A stretch of 64,000 nt of DNA from Mytilinidion resinicola (Eukaryota; Ascomycota; Dothideomycetes; Mytilinidiales; Mytilinidiaceae): NCBI RefSeq assembly GCF_010093595.1, contig NW_022985453.1:459745-523744 (forward strand), given 5' to 3'. Position numbers and translations under genes: made by a program. Shown piece by piece: positions 1 through 14,304 of the stretch. The notes beneath the pieces are model-generated. The model saw nothing but the letters and a program-made list of their open reading frames with translations, had not been told where the DNA came from and made no database searches. Each line of letters starts with the position of its first letter. The stretch's first letter is position 1.

Positions 1-1300
1 CAGCTACTATGCCAGCAACTCCAAGTCTGTACGTAGGTGACCGTGAACCGTATGAGTTGTTGATCCTAGGTTGTAGCTGTTACAACCCGAGTGTGTGACG
101 CGTTGCCGTGCTGCTATTGTGAGGTCAGACAAGTCCACGCAAAGTTTTGCTGGCGACCAGCCTTGTTGCCGTGGCCCGCTTTCAACAAGCTGTGATCTCT
201 CAGCTCTCTACATACGAGGCCTGTTGTAGTGGGAACCGCCTCCTCAGCCGCGTTGTAGAGAGACGTCGTCGTGAAGTTGTTGTGATGCCGGCCACTTGTC
301 TGCAAAGTGTCCCCGGCGGCCAATCCCCATTATCGTGACCTGAGTGATCCATATCGTCGCTCTAGAAACTTGGGGCATCTATGTTTATAAGCATGATCTT
401 GTCCTCGATGCCGAAGACGGGTGCGGCCATGGTGATGAGGTTCGCCGCCGCCAGACTGCTACAAATGTTGTGACACCCCGACGGAAGTGAGATGAACGTC
501 CCAGCTTCCCTCACCCGTACATGCTCTGATGAGATATATGCTATGTCTGGGGTGCTCTTTGAAGCGTCATGAAACTCCACCGCCATGCTCCTATTGGACG
601 GGCTCAGGCCTGCGGCGAGAGTGGTAACTGTGTGCCCAAGTCGCTGTGACTTGTGTACCCTATGCAACCTTTCTGAGATGTCATCATTTTCTACTCCAGG
701 ACCTCCAGCTCCTGTGCCATGTCATAGTCAAGCACTGGCGTGGTGATGAGGTTTCACAAGGCCGCTGGATTGTGGAAGGACGCCGCAACATCGCCATGGA
801 GGTGGAATTTCTATCTCTACCGGCGTCCATCAAGATCTCTACCAGCGGGCTCATAATACTTCGGTTCCGAGCCAGCAGCTTAAGGACAGCTCTGCTGAAG
901 CGTAAGCGTCGTAGACCTGATGTCACCCTGTGAACTCAGCAAAGGGATGTAGCGACAACTGCTGACCTCCCCAAGGCCGCCGGGAATGTCTCCCCTCATA
1001 TCTGTGGGCGAGCAGCCTTAAACACATATCCACTACGAGCAGAACCTCTAGCAGGGTGCTGCAGAGCGGCGGCATCGTCCTTTTTAGTCCCATCTGCACC
1101 TCAACACGGCGAAGGGGGGCAGCGAGAGCTGCAAATGTGTTCTGTAGCTTCTGCAACTTGCACTCATCATAGCACTGCCATAAAACCTCTATCCCTTATC
1201 CTCGTGGCCAGCGCGCCTCTGCAAACCCCATTGTCGTGCCCTCACCACCGCGCCAAACATCGTAAACTCCCCACAACCTCATCCTCGCAGCCTCGCAACC
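1..1300. other. gene-free degenerate GC/GT-rich sequence
   Basis: No open frame here looks like protein. Short words resembling GTTGTGATGCCGGCC and GCCGCC recur (near 275-300, 420-450, 745-800 and 965-980). They look like the reverse complement of the GGACAACAAC/GCCGCC words found at 3.3-5.2 kb, so this stretch may be a decayed copy of the same repetitive material in opposite orientation. That link is an inference from short words only. Confidence 0.4.
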
Positions 1301-1384
1301 CCGACCCCCAAACATGACAAATCGAAGATCGACAACACCCTCAAACAGCCTCCATCATACCAACCTAGCAGCCAGCCACCCACC

Positions 1385-1741
1385 ATGTCCCTCCTCCACT
1401 TCCTCGTCGCCGCCGCCCTTACCCTCTCCTCCGCCCTCCTCTGCCTTCCCATCGGCGACGGCCCGCAAACTACACTGCTCAACCTACTGCTCGTCACCAC
1501 CTTCCTGTACTTGTTCGGCAAGCTCCTCGAAGTCGCTGACTACGGTTCGTGCGGCGCCCGCCGCTGCATCTGGAGCTGGAGGAGATGGACCCGTGGTGGT
1601 TCTTGGAGCAGAAGTGTGTTATTTTGCCCGGGATTGGGACTGAAGACGAGGGCGAGGGGGAAGACGGACTGGCGGACGTCCGGTGCTGGCCGGCGGGCGT
1701 TGTCGGGCTTCCTAAAGCGGCAAGATGAAGGAGCTGGATAG
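1385..1741 (+). CDS. possible small membrane protein, hypothetical
   Basis: A CT-rich leader ending in CCCACCATG precedes an open frame starting MSLLHFLVAAALTLSSALL. This is a typical ascomycete start context. Residues about 5-19 and 28-46 are hydrophobic and could be a signal peptide plus one membrane segment, or two membrane segments. After residue about 55 the composition changes to Arg/Gly/Trp-rich sequence that does not look like conserved protein, so the true 3' end may lie earlier or the gene may be truncated. I recognise no family. It sits between two repeat-rich stretches, so it could be an isolated small gene or the relic of one. Confidence 0.3.
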   Translation: MSLLHFLVAAALTLSSALLCLPIGDGPQTTLLNLLLVTTFLYLFGKLLEVADYGSCGARRCIWSWRRWTRGGSWSRSVLFCPGLGLKTRARGKTDWRTSGAGRRALSGFLKRQDEGAG

Positions 1742-2150
1742 GAGATCTGCGGCCGTGGGGTTTGCTATGGCGGCGAAGGTGTGGAAACCCAGGAGAAGGT
1801 GTCTTGTTTTGCTCGGCGCTGCGAGCAAACACTTCCAAAGGAGCTCTTTGACGATGGGCTGGCAGCAGAGGAGAACTCTGCCCCTTCTCCAGATAACGAC
1901 AAAATCGCCGGCGAAAGCCCCGCGTTTTGCCAGCACCCCGGAGACGGCGATGAAGAAGAAACTACTTGCACAGGAGGATGTGGGCGTCTGAGACGCCTGT
2001 GTCAATAGCCAGGGGAAGAACGCTTTACTTGATTACAGCGCCAGATTACAATCCCGCTTCTTCAGACAAGTTTAGACTGGCCCGCCGGGACTCCATCTCG
2101 CTAGCCCTCTAGAGACGGTGTCAAACAACCGACTCTTTCGACACCATGAC

Positions 2151-3230
2151 ACCGCCGTGCGAGGAGGCTTGAATGAATCGCCAGAAACAGAAGCATTTGC
2201 TCGATCGCGGAACGAAACCGCCATCCTCTCTCCAGCTTCACAATCCAGTGTCCATGTTGTGTTTCAGGGCCGGTATGATAACCGCAGGCTGTGGAAGCGC
2301 ATAGTGCGACGACCTACCCACTCTGTCGCGCACGATGAAACCGCCGTCTAGGGAGGCACATGACACCTACATCCTACATTTACGGTTGCGAGCACCCCCG
2401 GCCTCAACAGCCAAACCGAGATGTTGAAAACACTGTCTACATAGACATATAACCCCAAGAACGCAGGGAGAGTGTGCACAATTAAGGCGAGACCACCGAC
2501 CCTCTTGACGACATGGAGCCGCCGTCTGAGGTGACCCGCTACAACTATGGCTACAAGCTCGAGCACACACGCCGTGACTATCACCATCAGAGAGGTGTTA
2601 GCCGAGACCAACTAGCAGCAACGTACTGGGAGGCCAGAGCAGATAGAGCCAGACTACAGCGACGATGCTACTCCTTTGACGCCACTGAAGCACCGTCTGA
2701 GGTAGCCCCTTGGGCAGTCCGGAAGAGAAGCATATCATCCACTGCGCGGAGTGGAGATGAAAGCAGTGCTGACGCCTTTGATATGGTGGGTAGATATTGG
2801 ACAACGCCAGCGAGACAAGAGAGAACACAATGAGGTTGTCTCTCCTTTGGCCTTGTAAAGCCGCCGTCTGAGATGCCTCCATGGACAGCTAGAAAGAGAA
2901 GCATATCAGCAACTGCAGAGGATGGATATGGAAGCAGCGCCTACGCCGTCCTTACACAGATTGGATCTCGAGAAACCCAGAGGGAGACAGGTCGGAGTAC
3001 AACGAGCCCGCCTCTTTTTCGTCACAACAAAACCGCCGTCTGAGGTGGCCAGCGTTAGTAGCGAGGAACACAACTTGTGCGTCTTTACACAGAACTAGCG
3101 CCAACAGCATAGCCAACATAACGGAGAGGTTGAGGACCTGGACTCGAGGCAATGTGATCCGCGACAACACCATCGACCCCGCGCGCACAGAAGAACGTCG
3201 TCGGACGTGGCTTGAGAGGTCTGTCGCTAC
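2151..3230. repeat. degenerate ~171-bp tandem array
   Basis: The anchor word CCGCCGTCTGAGGTG, or a close variant, recurs with its GTCT at 2346, 2524, 2695, 2866 and 3038, giving spacings of 178, 171, 171 and 172 bp. A weaker copy (ACCGCCGTGCGAGG) lies at 2151. Units starting near 2690 and 2860 also share flanking words such as AGAGAAGCATATCA, so whole units and not just the anchor are related. No open frame spans the units. This is an old satellite-like array of five or six copies with heavily diverged unit interiors. Confidence 0.7.
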
Positions 3231-5280
3231 AGTACCTGGAAAACACCGCTTGCAACACAACGAATTTGAGGGAGCAGTACCGGTCCGCCATCCACAAGCT
3301 ACGGCACAGGGCTCTGCTGGTCTAGCAAACCTAGACGGCGAACAACTGCCACGTCTGCGCTAGTGACGGGCACCATTTATCGACTTTCCGGTCTGTCTGC
3401 TTCCCGTCCCTTTTGGGTTTGTGCGTCGTATCCAACAATCTAGACTTACAGCTCCTTGGCTAACAAATTGTGAGGCAGACAAGCTATCGACCCTAATATC
3501 CACCGACCAGGAGGTTCACAACTGACTCCGTCGACGCGGCAAACCTCAACATCGTCCCCCTCCGCGGTGTCTACTCCTAAGACGTTGAACGAGCAGTGAT
3601 TAACAGTCATTACCAAGCCAGACCAGCCAACACGGCTGATTCTGCTCGCCGCAGCAAACGTAGACGGGGCACAACAACCACGTCGGTGCAGGAAGCGAGG
3701 CCGATTCTCCAAGCAACCACACAACTTCGCGGAGCCAGAGTCGCTCAGGCCAGGTTCGGCTTCAGCCCGAGCACCCACCCTCACTATTCAGAGGTTCTCT
3801 AATCACACCTCTCACAGGTAAGCCGCTACGCCAGATATCCAATCGAACACAGCACCGCTCTGGCGCCTGTCTCGACCTTCGTCGGCGCTCGCCTCTCCAC
3901 TAGTATTATCTCTAGCAGATCTCGCAGCGGCAAACAATGAACGAACATGTGGGCTGCAGTACTCGCAAAGACTCCTAGCCGACAACACCAGAAAACAACC
4001 CTCTCTCGGAAAATAGTCATGATCAAGGCCGCCGCATAGCTGCTTGTTTGCAAGCACAGCTTCGCCCTCGCCCGCGCTATCACCAACAATCAGAACTCGT
4101 GCGCCAACTCCTTCCACCACCGCAGCAACTCTTTCCGATCCGCCAACTAAGACAACGCCGCCATGACACCATGCGTCGGCCGGCACTAGACATCACCTCC
4201 GATGCGCCCTCGCGACTCACAAGTTGACGGACATGGTTGGCCAGACAAAGAACTTTGCCAGTTGTTGAAGACAAAAGTACAACCCTATGCTCAGAGCTCA
4301 CTCCGCTAACACTTTTCTCACAGACAAGCCTCCTAGCGCAACTTGCATCATAGGACCGACACCACCCCAATCCACCCTTTCAATCTCACCGACCCTCAAC
4401 CTACCCCCAAACGCACGACAAGCCTCGCCCCCACCCCTTCGCGACAACAATAGCGGACACAACGGCCGGATAAGCGACGCAGCCGGCCCACAATGCGCAG
4501 GCCGACGCCGCAGTGTCCAACAACTCCTACGCTTTCTTTCGAGTCAGGCGGACAACAATCTCTAGACATGTCGGACGGACAACAACTTCCACACAACGCC
4601 GCGGTGTCCAACAACCTCTTGACACGCCCGTCTGTCAGGTGAGCAACCCTCTTCTGAGGCGGCCAACAACTTCCTTAGGCGGGCAGCAATCCTCTCACGC
4701 AGAAAACAATCTTCTGCGCGTTACAGTGACAGGACGGATCTCCTGCAGGATCGGAATGACAAGACGAGCTATGGTATAACAAATACTGGAACGACAAGGG
4801 CACTCGCCCATCTATCGAGCAGATGATCCAGCGCGTCCGTTCCGCGACAGCTTAACAGGAGCGAAGACAATGCTACAGCGCGGCCTTCGGCAGTCTTCAG
4901 CCCATCCGAGGCGCAAAGCCTTTGTTTAGCGGACAACAACTTCTCGCGGATATAGCGGACAACAACTGCGACAACACTCAATCCCATCCCACAGACCCCA
5001 GCTCCCATGCTTCTCGGGGAGTGGGCCCGAGTCGTCTACGGAAGGCCCCGGGCCAGGACACATATTAGCTGAAGAAAAGGCTGTGGTGGAGGCAACATCC
5101 AACAAGCTTTTTCCCTCGCCACAACAGGCCCGCTTGTCTGAAGAACGGGCGGCGGACACAACTGTGGTGGATCTGTCATACAAGCAGCAGCCCTCCATCA
5201 CAACGATCGCTCGGCCCGCCCATGAGCGGGCCATGCTCTGCGCTCTCGCGTCATATTCGATCGTAGATGAAGGGCTGTAG
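3231..5280. repeat. gene-free field of dispersed GGACAACAAC-type words
   Basis: No convincing gene. Variants of GCGGACAACAACT occur about ten times, for example near 3343, 3670, 4452, 4552, 4573, 4660, 4930, 4956 and 5150. They are often preceded by GCC or GGC and spaced irregularly (roughly 20-300 bp). The stretch has normal GC content, unlike a heavily mutated transposon. It is best described as decayed simple-unit repeat sequence continuing from the array to its left. Confidence 0.5.
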
Positions 5281-6100
5281 GATAGATCGTGTTACACACT
5301 TAACAGGACACCAAAGACCACGACGAGTGTAACAACGTACGGCAATTCATGACGGCTGGCCCCACGGCATGGGGAAGGTATACTCCAGGAAGTCCCAGTA
5401 CGTGGAAGGAAACCCTTGGGCGGTATTTACAAGTTTTAGTCTTGGTTCGTCATCGGACTCTTTACAACAAGGCGCTCGTGCGCACATCCTAACAGCGACC
5501 CTCTAGACTTGAGAAAGTAATGGAAGAAGAGGACTCAGAACGTGGAAACATAACTATGATGGAACGAAATGCCAAACCAGGAAACATAGAGAAGTAGACG
5601 TCCTCCCCCTGCTACCAATCTTACTTAAGACATGAAAAGGTTCCCCAACTAACCTCGACCGCAATAAAGAAAGTTCCATTCTCTAACCAATAAAATCCAA
5701 GATTTAAGATATATAAGAGTAGGGACCTAAAACTATATTAGACTAAGAATAAATGCTAACAACTAATAAAAGAAAGAAATACTTAAGAGCAATACCCTTA
5801 GCAACACACTCTAAGAGGCCTCCCTGGCATCTACTAACCCTGCAAAGGGTAAAGAAAAAGAAACAATACTTAAGCTTCCATCTGCTGGCATTTTGCTTCT
5901 TAGCATCCCCAGCGCTGTGTCCTTGCCTGCCATAGATGCCATTTTCCTTACCAAGATCCACCCAATTTCAGTCTAGAGCCCGGCATGGCAGCTGGGGAAC
6001 CACATGTGTAAGGATATGCCCTACCGCTGGGATACGGCGTTCGAGATCCTACACGAAAGAGCCAGCAGGAACAAGCTGGGATCTCATTAATCAAAAGCTT
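5281..6100. other. AT-rich gene-free stretch
   Basis: Composition turns TA-rich between about 5600 and 5900, with many TAAG, TATA and AATAAA words. That is the look of mutated transposon remnants in fungi. I cannot identify any transposase or reverse-transcriptase motif, repeat pair or splice-bounded exon. Confidence 0.35.
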
Positions 6101-8000
6101 GAAAGCTCAAAAAGGCAAAAATCCTCGGAATCCATTGGACGCGGAAAAACTCAGCAACGAGCGATCCACGGCTGAAACGTAAGCAGGAATAATAGAGCTC
6201 ATATTATTGTAGAGACACCACGAAATTTCATTAACGACCTTAGATTACGATAATTGCGAATTGTCGCCATCCATGAGACGCGTAAGTAGCGAGCAAGAGG
6301 TATTTCATGGAGAGCGAATCTAAGCGAATTTCAAGCAGAGGTTTCTTTACCGACGAGTCCACAGATTCAAAAGCGGAGATCATCGCAATCCATTAGATGC
6401 GGAAGTCAACAGACAACACCAAATGTGCTGACGAAGCTGAACAAGACGCGTAGACTCTAAGTATGAATACTACGGAGCGCCATTGGTGTCCGGGATCCAA
6501 CGTGTCTTCATAAAATTCAATATTCGTGAAGCAGACTGGACATGAAACCTGATTCATGGGTAACGGGCTGCCAGCAGAAATGGAGACAAGGTGCACGTTC
6601 ACGGTGTACCCCGGGCTTACAACCCGCACCATGGGTGACGGGATGCCGGCAGATGAAGTAGGGAAGACGTGAGTGACGAGGCTACTGATGAATACCCCAG
6701 AAAGCTTACTTTGGCACTAGTTTCCCTGGATTCCTTGACGGCCTGACTATGATATGAGATTGAAATATGCTGACAGCCCCAGGGCACTGAAAGCGGGAAG
6801 GCTTCCAAAAGAATTGCGGAATTGGAAACGAGAAATCCTGAAGAGCAGCTGTAGGGCAACCACTATCCATCGGAGGACGGAGAGATTTTACGATGCGGCA
6901 GCCCCGGGGGCGCATAAGTGTAAACGACTTACCGGTCCATTTCAAGATTTTTGACAAAGGTTGAGATATGGAGCGCTAAGCAATTTGAGAGATATCAAGA
7001 TTGGATAGAATGGCAGATGGAATAACGTAATTGGATGGGACATTCAACTCAAAAGCGACCTCGAAACACGAAGATATATCCAGATGAAGAGGCGAGACAG
7101 CGTCAAGGAGAACGAAAGACTCGAAACTGAAAGAAACCAACAGAAATATTGCAAAGCTACCGCAAACCATCGGAGGCGTGGATGATAGTACGATGCGGCA
7201 GTCCAGGGGTCGCAGCAAGCCTTACCGGATGGCATTAAGAAAGTGAGCGAGAGATGGAAAAGAAATGGACGGTTCAAGCTGATAGCAGAAACAGAAAAGA
7301 CGACACAGCCCGGTGGGCGTGGATATCTCGAGATTGCATAAAGAATGAGGTCGAGCAAGACGATTAGAGAGCGCGGAATAGTGGTGCCGTGGAACATAGC
7401 ATGGCCATTCCAGATCAAAAGATACGCGACAGCATTTCGGCACATCCGCGGAAGAGCGGGCTCTGGAGGCCGCAAGCATTGGAGGCGCAGTTACTTCGAA
7501 GAAGACCAACTTACCGGTAATCAAGAAAAAAGAAAAAGGAAGATCAAGATGACTTTAGGAAACGAGACTTCATCGCAGCCCATAGGGCTCGGAACGACAA
7601 TTTGCAACATCCTTGAAGAGATTCACGGCTGTGAGAGGACTTAGACATGGAGTAGAGAGGCTTGGAAGGTCAAGAACGAACTCGAAAGGTCGATATTCAT
7701 CGCAGCCCATCGGGCACGGATCGATATGTGAAAAGGGCTGAAGTTGAAACGAAGCATTGAAAGAAAATATCAGAACGACGTCATCCACTTACCTTTGGGC
7801 ATCAATGGGATGCGATTGAAGCCGGAAAGAAGTAAAGGGAGGACTTACGGTAGAGGATGGAGCCGATAGCAGGCAAGTAACGTCAAAGTATTTTAGATGG
7901 CGACTGACGATATTCATCAACCAGAAGTCACACCCCGACAGACTCGGCTTGCTTGACCGAGGCACCCATACAGGCTGGTCGAAAGCCGACTTGATTGTTT
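6100..8000. repeat. degenerate ~290-bp tandem array
   Basis: The word CTTACCGG, or a close variant, occurs at 6928, 7221, 7510 and 7788, giving spacings of 293, 289 and 278 bp. Weaker matches lie at 6616 and 6346. Around it, units share CATCGGAGG followed about 20-30 bp later by ACGATGCGGCAG (6869-6900 and 7169-7200), and CGCAGCCCAT-type words (7575 and 7702). Read on the minus strand, CTTACCGG is CCGGTAAG, which resembles a 5' splice site, so the unit might derive from an exon-intron block. No frame stays open across units. Confidence 0.55.
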
Positions 8001-8034
8001 GATCTATATCGTCCAATGACGTTGAAGGCCGAGA

Positions 8035-10048
8035 TCACTTAACGTCGACATGCTCTGCCTCAATGTCTTTGAAGTTGCTCGCCTTCCCGAAATTTTTGTG
8101 AGCAATCTCTTCCAAGCTAAGACCTTTCGTCTCATGGAGAAAGAAAAATGTACCGATAGCGATGACGGTATCTGCAAGACCCCAGAAAAGAAACGTACCC
8201 CTGCCAAGGCTGTCAGAAATGCTAAGACGAGGAAGAGTTGGGATGGATGGCGAAGGTGGAGAGTGAATGGAAAAAGCTTACCATCCCAAGCTGTCGATCA
8301 TGTATGGCGTAGTGAGAGAGAAGACGAAGTTGACGAGCCATTGAGACGACACTCCGACCGCAATACCAGGTTCCCGGATTCTGGTCGGGAAGATTTCGGA
8401 GACGTATGGCCATGGCAGCGGACCCCAGCTGAGATTGTACGCAATCACGAACATGTATATCAGGGCCACCGTGGCGATACCGCTTGATGTCACGTTTCCG
8501 TTCTCGGGAGCGGGTTTGTTCTTGACAATAGCGGCGCAGGAGATCTGGCAGGCTGCTATGAATGCCGCACCACAAATCAGGACCTGTCTTCGGCCGATCC
8601 GTTCTGAAAGGAAGAGAACGAAGATACCACAGGCTACGACCTTGATGGCTCCGAAGATGGCCGTCAAAAGAAGATCCTTATCCCCACCTCCGACGAGCAA
8701 CTTGAAGTATTGCGGTCCAAAGTACGCGAAGGCAGTAGCACCGGTTGCCTGCTGGGCGGTGAAGACGGCGAAAGATGTGAAGATACGCTTGAAGTTGTCC
8801 GGTTCGAGGAGTTCTATCACAAGGCTGAATTAGCTTTTGTCTTCTTAGAGATGGGTTGTCGCACGCACCCTTGATCTGGAAATTCTCGGTCTCGCGCTCT
8901 TCGATCTCAACGCCTATGCGGATCTCCTTCATCTCGTCCACGGTGACCTACGACTCGTCGGCTCGAATCCATTTCAGGCTCTCCCATGCTTCCTCGTGTC
9001 TGCTCTTCTTGGTGAGCCATCGTGTGCTTTCCTTGAGTGTGAGCATGCCGATGCCAAGCATGGCGGCAGGAACGAGCTGGAGGCCGATCGGAATTTGCCA
9101 TTGCTTCGTCACAGGCGTGACCCGCTTCGTCATAGCGTAGTCGATCCAGTAGGATGTAAAGATTCCTGCCAGGTATTAGTCTCCATTTGCCTAGTGTAGG
9201 TGTTTTGTGGAAGGGATCTTGTGTGGGGTCTTACCGAAGGTGTAAAACCACTGAAAAAGCGACCCGATCTGAGCTATATTCCTTCGGTGCCATCTCACTG
9301 CTGAACATAGGCACAACAACCGATGCAGTGCCGAGTCCAATGCCAGTCACAATACGGCCGACGTAGAGTGCGGCGAGGGAGTGGGTGTTGATGGTCTGGA
9401 TGATGGCACCGACGCAGAAGACGGCCGAGGACAGCATCAGCGACTTCTTCCGCCCGAGTCTATTCGTGATGGGCCATATCACGAAGTAGGCCGCGAAGGC
9501 ACCGGCCTGCTGCAGCCCGACGCTGAGCGAGTTGACGCAGGTTTTGTGCTTGTTCGAGTAGCGGAAGTCGTCGTGGTAGGAGGAGAGGGTCAAGACGCCG
9601 CCTACAGGACACGGTCAGCCAGGGGGTTGGAGGGCGGCCGAAGCTGCTCCATACCGACACTGGCGTGGCATGTCAGTGTCTGAGGCTGCTCGGAGGAGAC
9701 CGAGCAGAGGAGAAGGGTGGGGCGATGAGTGGTGATGTTGGGTGGTGGTGAGGATGGAGGGGGTGAGGTTGAAAAAAGCTCGAGGCGGGGCCAAAGCTCA
9801 GGCAAGGGGGAAGTCGCGCATCAACACCAACTTCACTCCCGTACCGCCAGAACAGGAGAGAATACGTACATTCCAGAGTCGTATCCGAAGAGGAATCCCC
9901 CCATGCAAACGACACTCCCGAGCCAGAAGGCCCTGATCTTTCCCAGCGTGGTGGCCTTCATCATTTGTAGATTCGGGGGGGCGGCGGAGGAGAATTCATC
10001 AACGTCGTCGTCCTCGGCCGCTCTTAAAGGCGTGTACTCGGTGGCCAT
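8035..10048 (-). pseudogene. MFS sugar (hexose-type) transporter, decayed
   Basis: Proton-coupled sugar porter of the major facilitator superfamily, a 12-helix plasma-membrane protein. Exons on the minus strand: 9870-10048, 9655-9659, 9235-9601, 8865-9165, 8282-8824 and 8035-8200. Family motifs in order: FGYDSG, NRLGRKKS, GRIVTGIGLG, GLQLVPA, the central-loop KESTRWL, AQQATG, SERIGRR, EIFPTRIRE and the C-terminal HETKGLSLEEI. The 5-nt second exon is needed to read IVGGVLT across the junction. Two lesions follow. A frame break near 9266-9276 interrupts what should be KEYRGQIGS, and an in-frame TAG at 8948-8950 sits between RADES and VTVDEMKE, consistent with CAG-to-TAG. The start chosen gives MATEYTPL; an in-frame ATG lies 48 nt upstream. 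The gene was probably functional recently, because all other motifs are intact. A sequencing error at one site cannot be excluded. Confidence 0.85.
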
Positions 10049-13121
<3,073 letters not shown>

Positions 13122-13422
13122 GGGGAAGGGCTGCATTTTCAATGATTAGTGGAATTCTCAAGAGTTTTTTCAACGTATATGTTTCGAAAGAGTAGAAGTA
13201 TAGCACAGAAGACTGCTATTGATATGAGACAGTATGAGCTGGGGTAGATCTTCGTGTGGCAATATGACGATAAACAGTTTCAGAGAGCCTAGAATAAGAA
13301 ATGTAGATGAACTAAGGGAATGAAAGAGCCGTGTAAAAGTTCAAGCTGCCAATGCTATCAAACTCCACTAATCAAAAACCGCCCCATTACCTCTCTCTCC
13401 GTTTCCCACCCACGGACTATCC

Positions 13423-14304
13423 TTAGCCCACCTGTATAACCCTCCTAACATCAAACTCCGTCGCCCCCTTCTTCTTCTTCGTTCTCTCTCCCGCGAAATC
13501 CCCGCCCTCCTCCAGTCCCCTCTGATTACTCACGGCCCGCACCCCAAAGACCACGAAATCATTCGTCCAATGCGTGCATCCAAACACCCATGTCTTCACC
13601 CCCGTCCAATCCCACCCCGCCAACAAATCTGTCGCGCTCGCAGTACACCACGGTGTATCCACCGCCCACGGAGCGTGACACTCCCTTAGCGCCGGCGCAT
13701 GGTGCGTCACAATCAACAAACTCCTCTCCGGCTGCCCATCTAGCGCGATCTCCCCCGCAAACCGCCGATTCGCACTTACCTGGCTCTTAAGCCAGCTGAC
13801 ATCATCCGCGTGGGCGGCGTTGTGCGCTTCCACGCTCCATCTTTCGATAAGGCTGAAATCAGGCACCTTCGCAACGACAGCGGCCGCGGCGGACTCGGGA
13901 ATCTGCGACCACAGCGTACACCCCAGCACACTCAGATTCGTTCCCGGCAGATCGTACTTCCGCTGATGCAGCAAGATGAGCTTTCCTTTCAGCGCGGGCT
14001 CAGCTTCTAGTCGCCTCGCGGCCGCGATGCCGGCGTAAAAGCTTAGACCGTGGAATTCGGTGGCGCCGAGGACGAGGAAGACGCGCTCGAAGAGAGTGGT
14101 GCGGCGGACGAGGAAGCCGAGGTAGGCGTCGTAGTCTGCGAGCCGGCCGATGTCGCCGGCGAGGATGAGGTTGGGGGCGGAGATGGGGAGGTCGAAGGAG
14201 GCATATTGGTTCGAGTGTTCGAGGTGGAGATCGGAGAGAATTTGGAAGGGGGCGGTGCGGGAGGTGCGGGAGGTGCGGGAGAAGAGGGAAGAGAGCCGTT
14301 TCAT
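13423..14304 (-). CDS. calcineurin-like metallophosphoesterase with altered motifs
   Basis: Single-exon protein of 293 aa with the metallophosphoesterase fold. Motif I SDLHLE and motif II GDIG are present near residues 24-29 and 51-54. THHAP, the histidine motif, is also present. The usual GNHE is replaced by GATE, and the usual GHTH by GCTH. These changes remove an Asn and two His residues that normally hold the dinuclear metal centre, so catalysis may be weak or lost; that is an inference. The N terminus has an RTSRTSRT repeat encoded by a 9-bp tandem repeat, and the C terminus is Lys-rich (RTKKKK). It is convergent with the sulfatase, about 300 bp away. The frame is intact, so the protein is probably maintained. 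The substrate is unknown. Confidence 0.8.
   Translation of the reverse strand: MKRLSSLFSRTSRTSRTAPFQILSDLHLEHSNQYASFDLPISAPNLILAGDIGRLADYDAYLGFLVRRTTLFERVFLVLGATEFHGLSFYAGIAAARRLEAEPALKGKLILLHQRKYDLPGTNLSVLGCTLWSQIPESAAAAVVAKVPDFSLIERWSVEAHNAAHADDVSWLKSQVSANRRFAGEIALDGQPERSLLIVTHHAPALRECHAPWAVDTPWCTASATDLLAGWDWTGVKTWVFGCTHWTNDFVVFGVRAVSNQRGLEEGGDFAGERTKKKKGATEFDVRRVIQVG

Noticed and set aside
2336..3210. Relationship of the 171-bp array to alpha satellite
   Set aside because: Only the length matches. The sequence and the organism do not.
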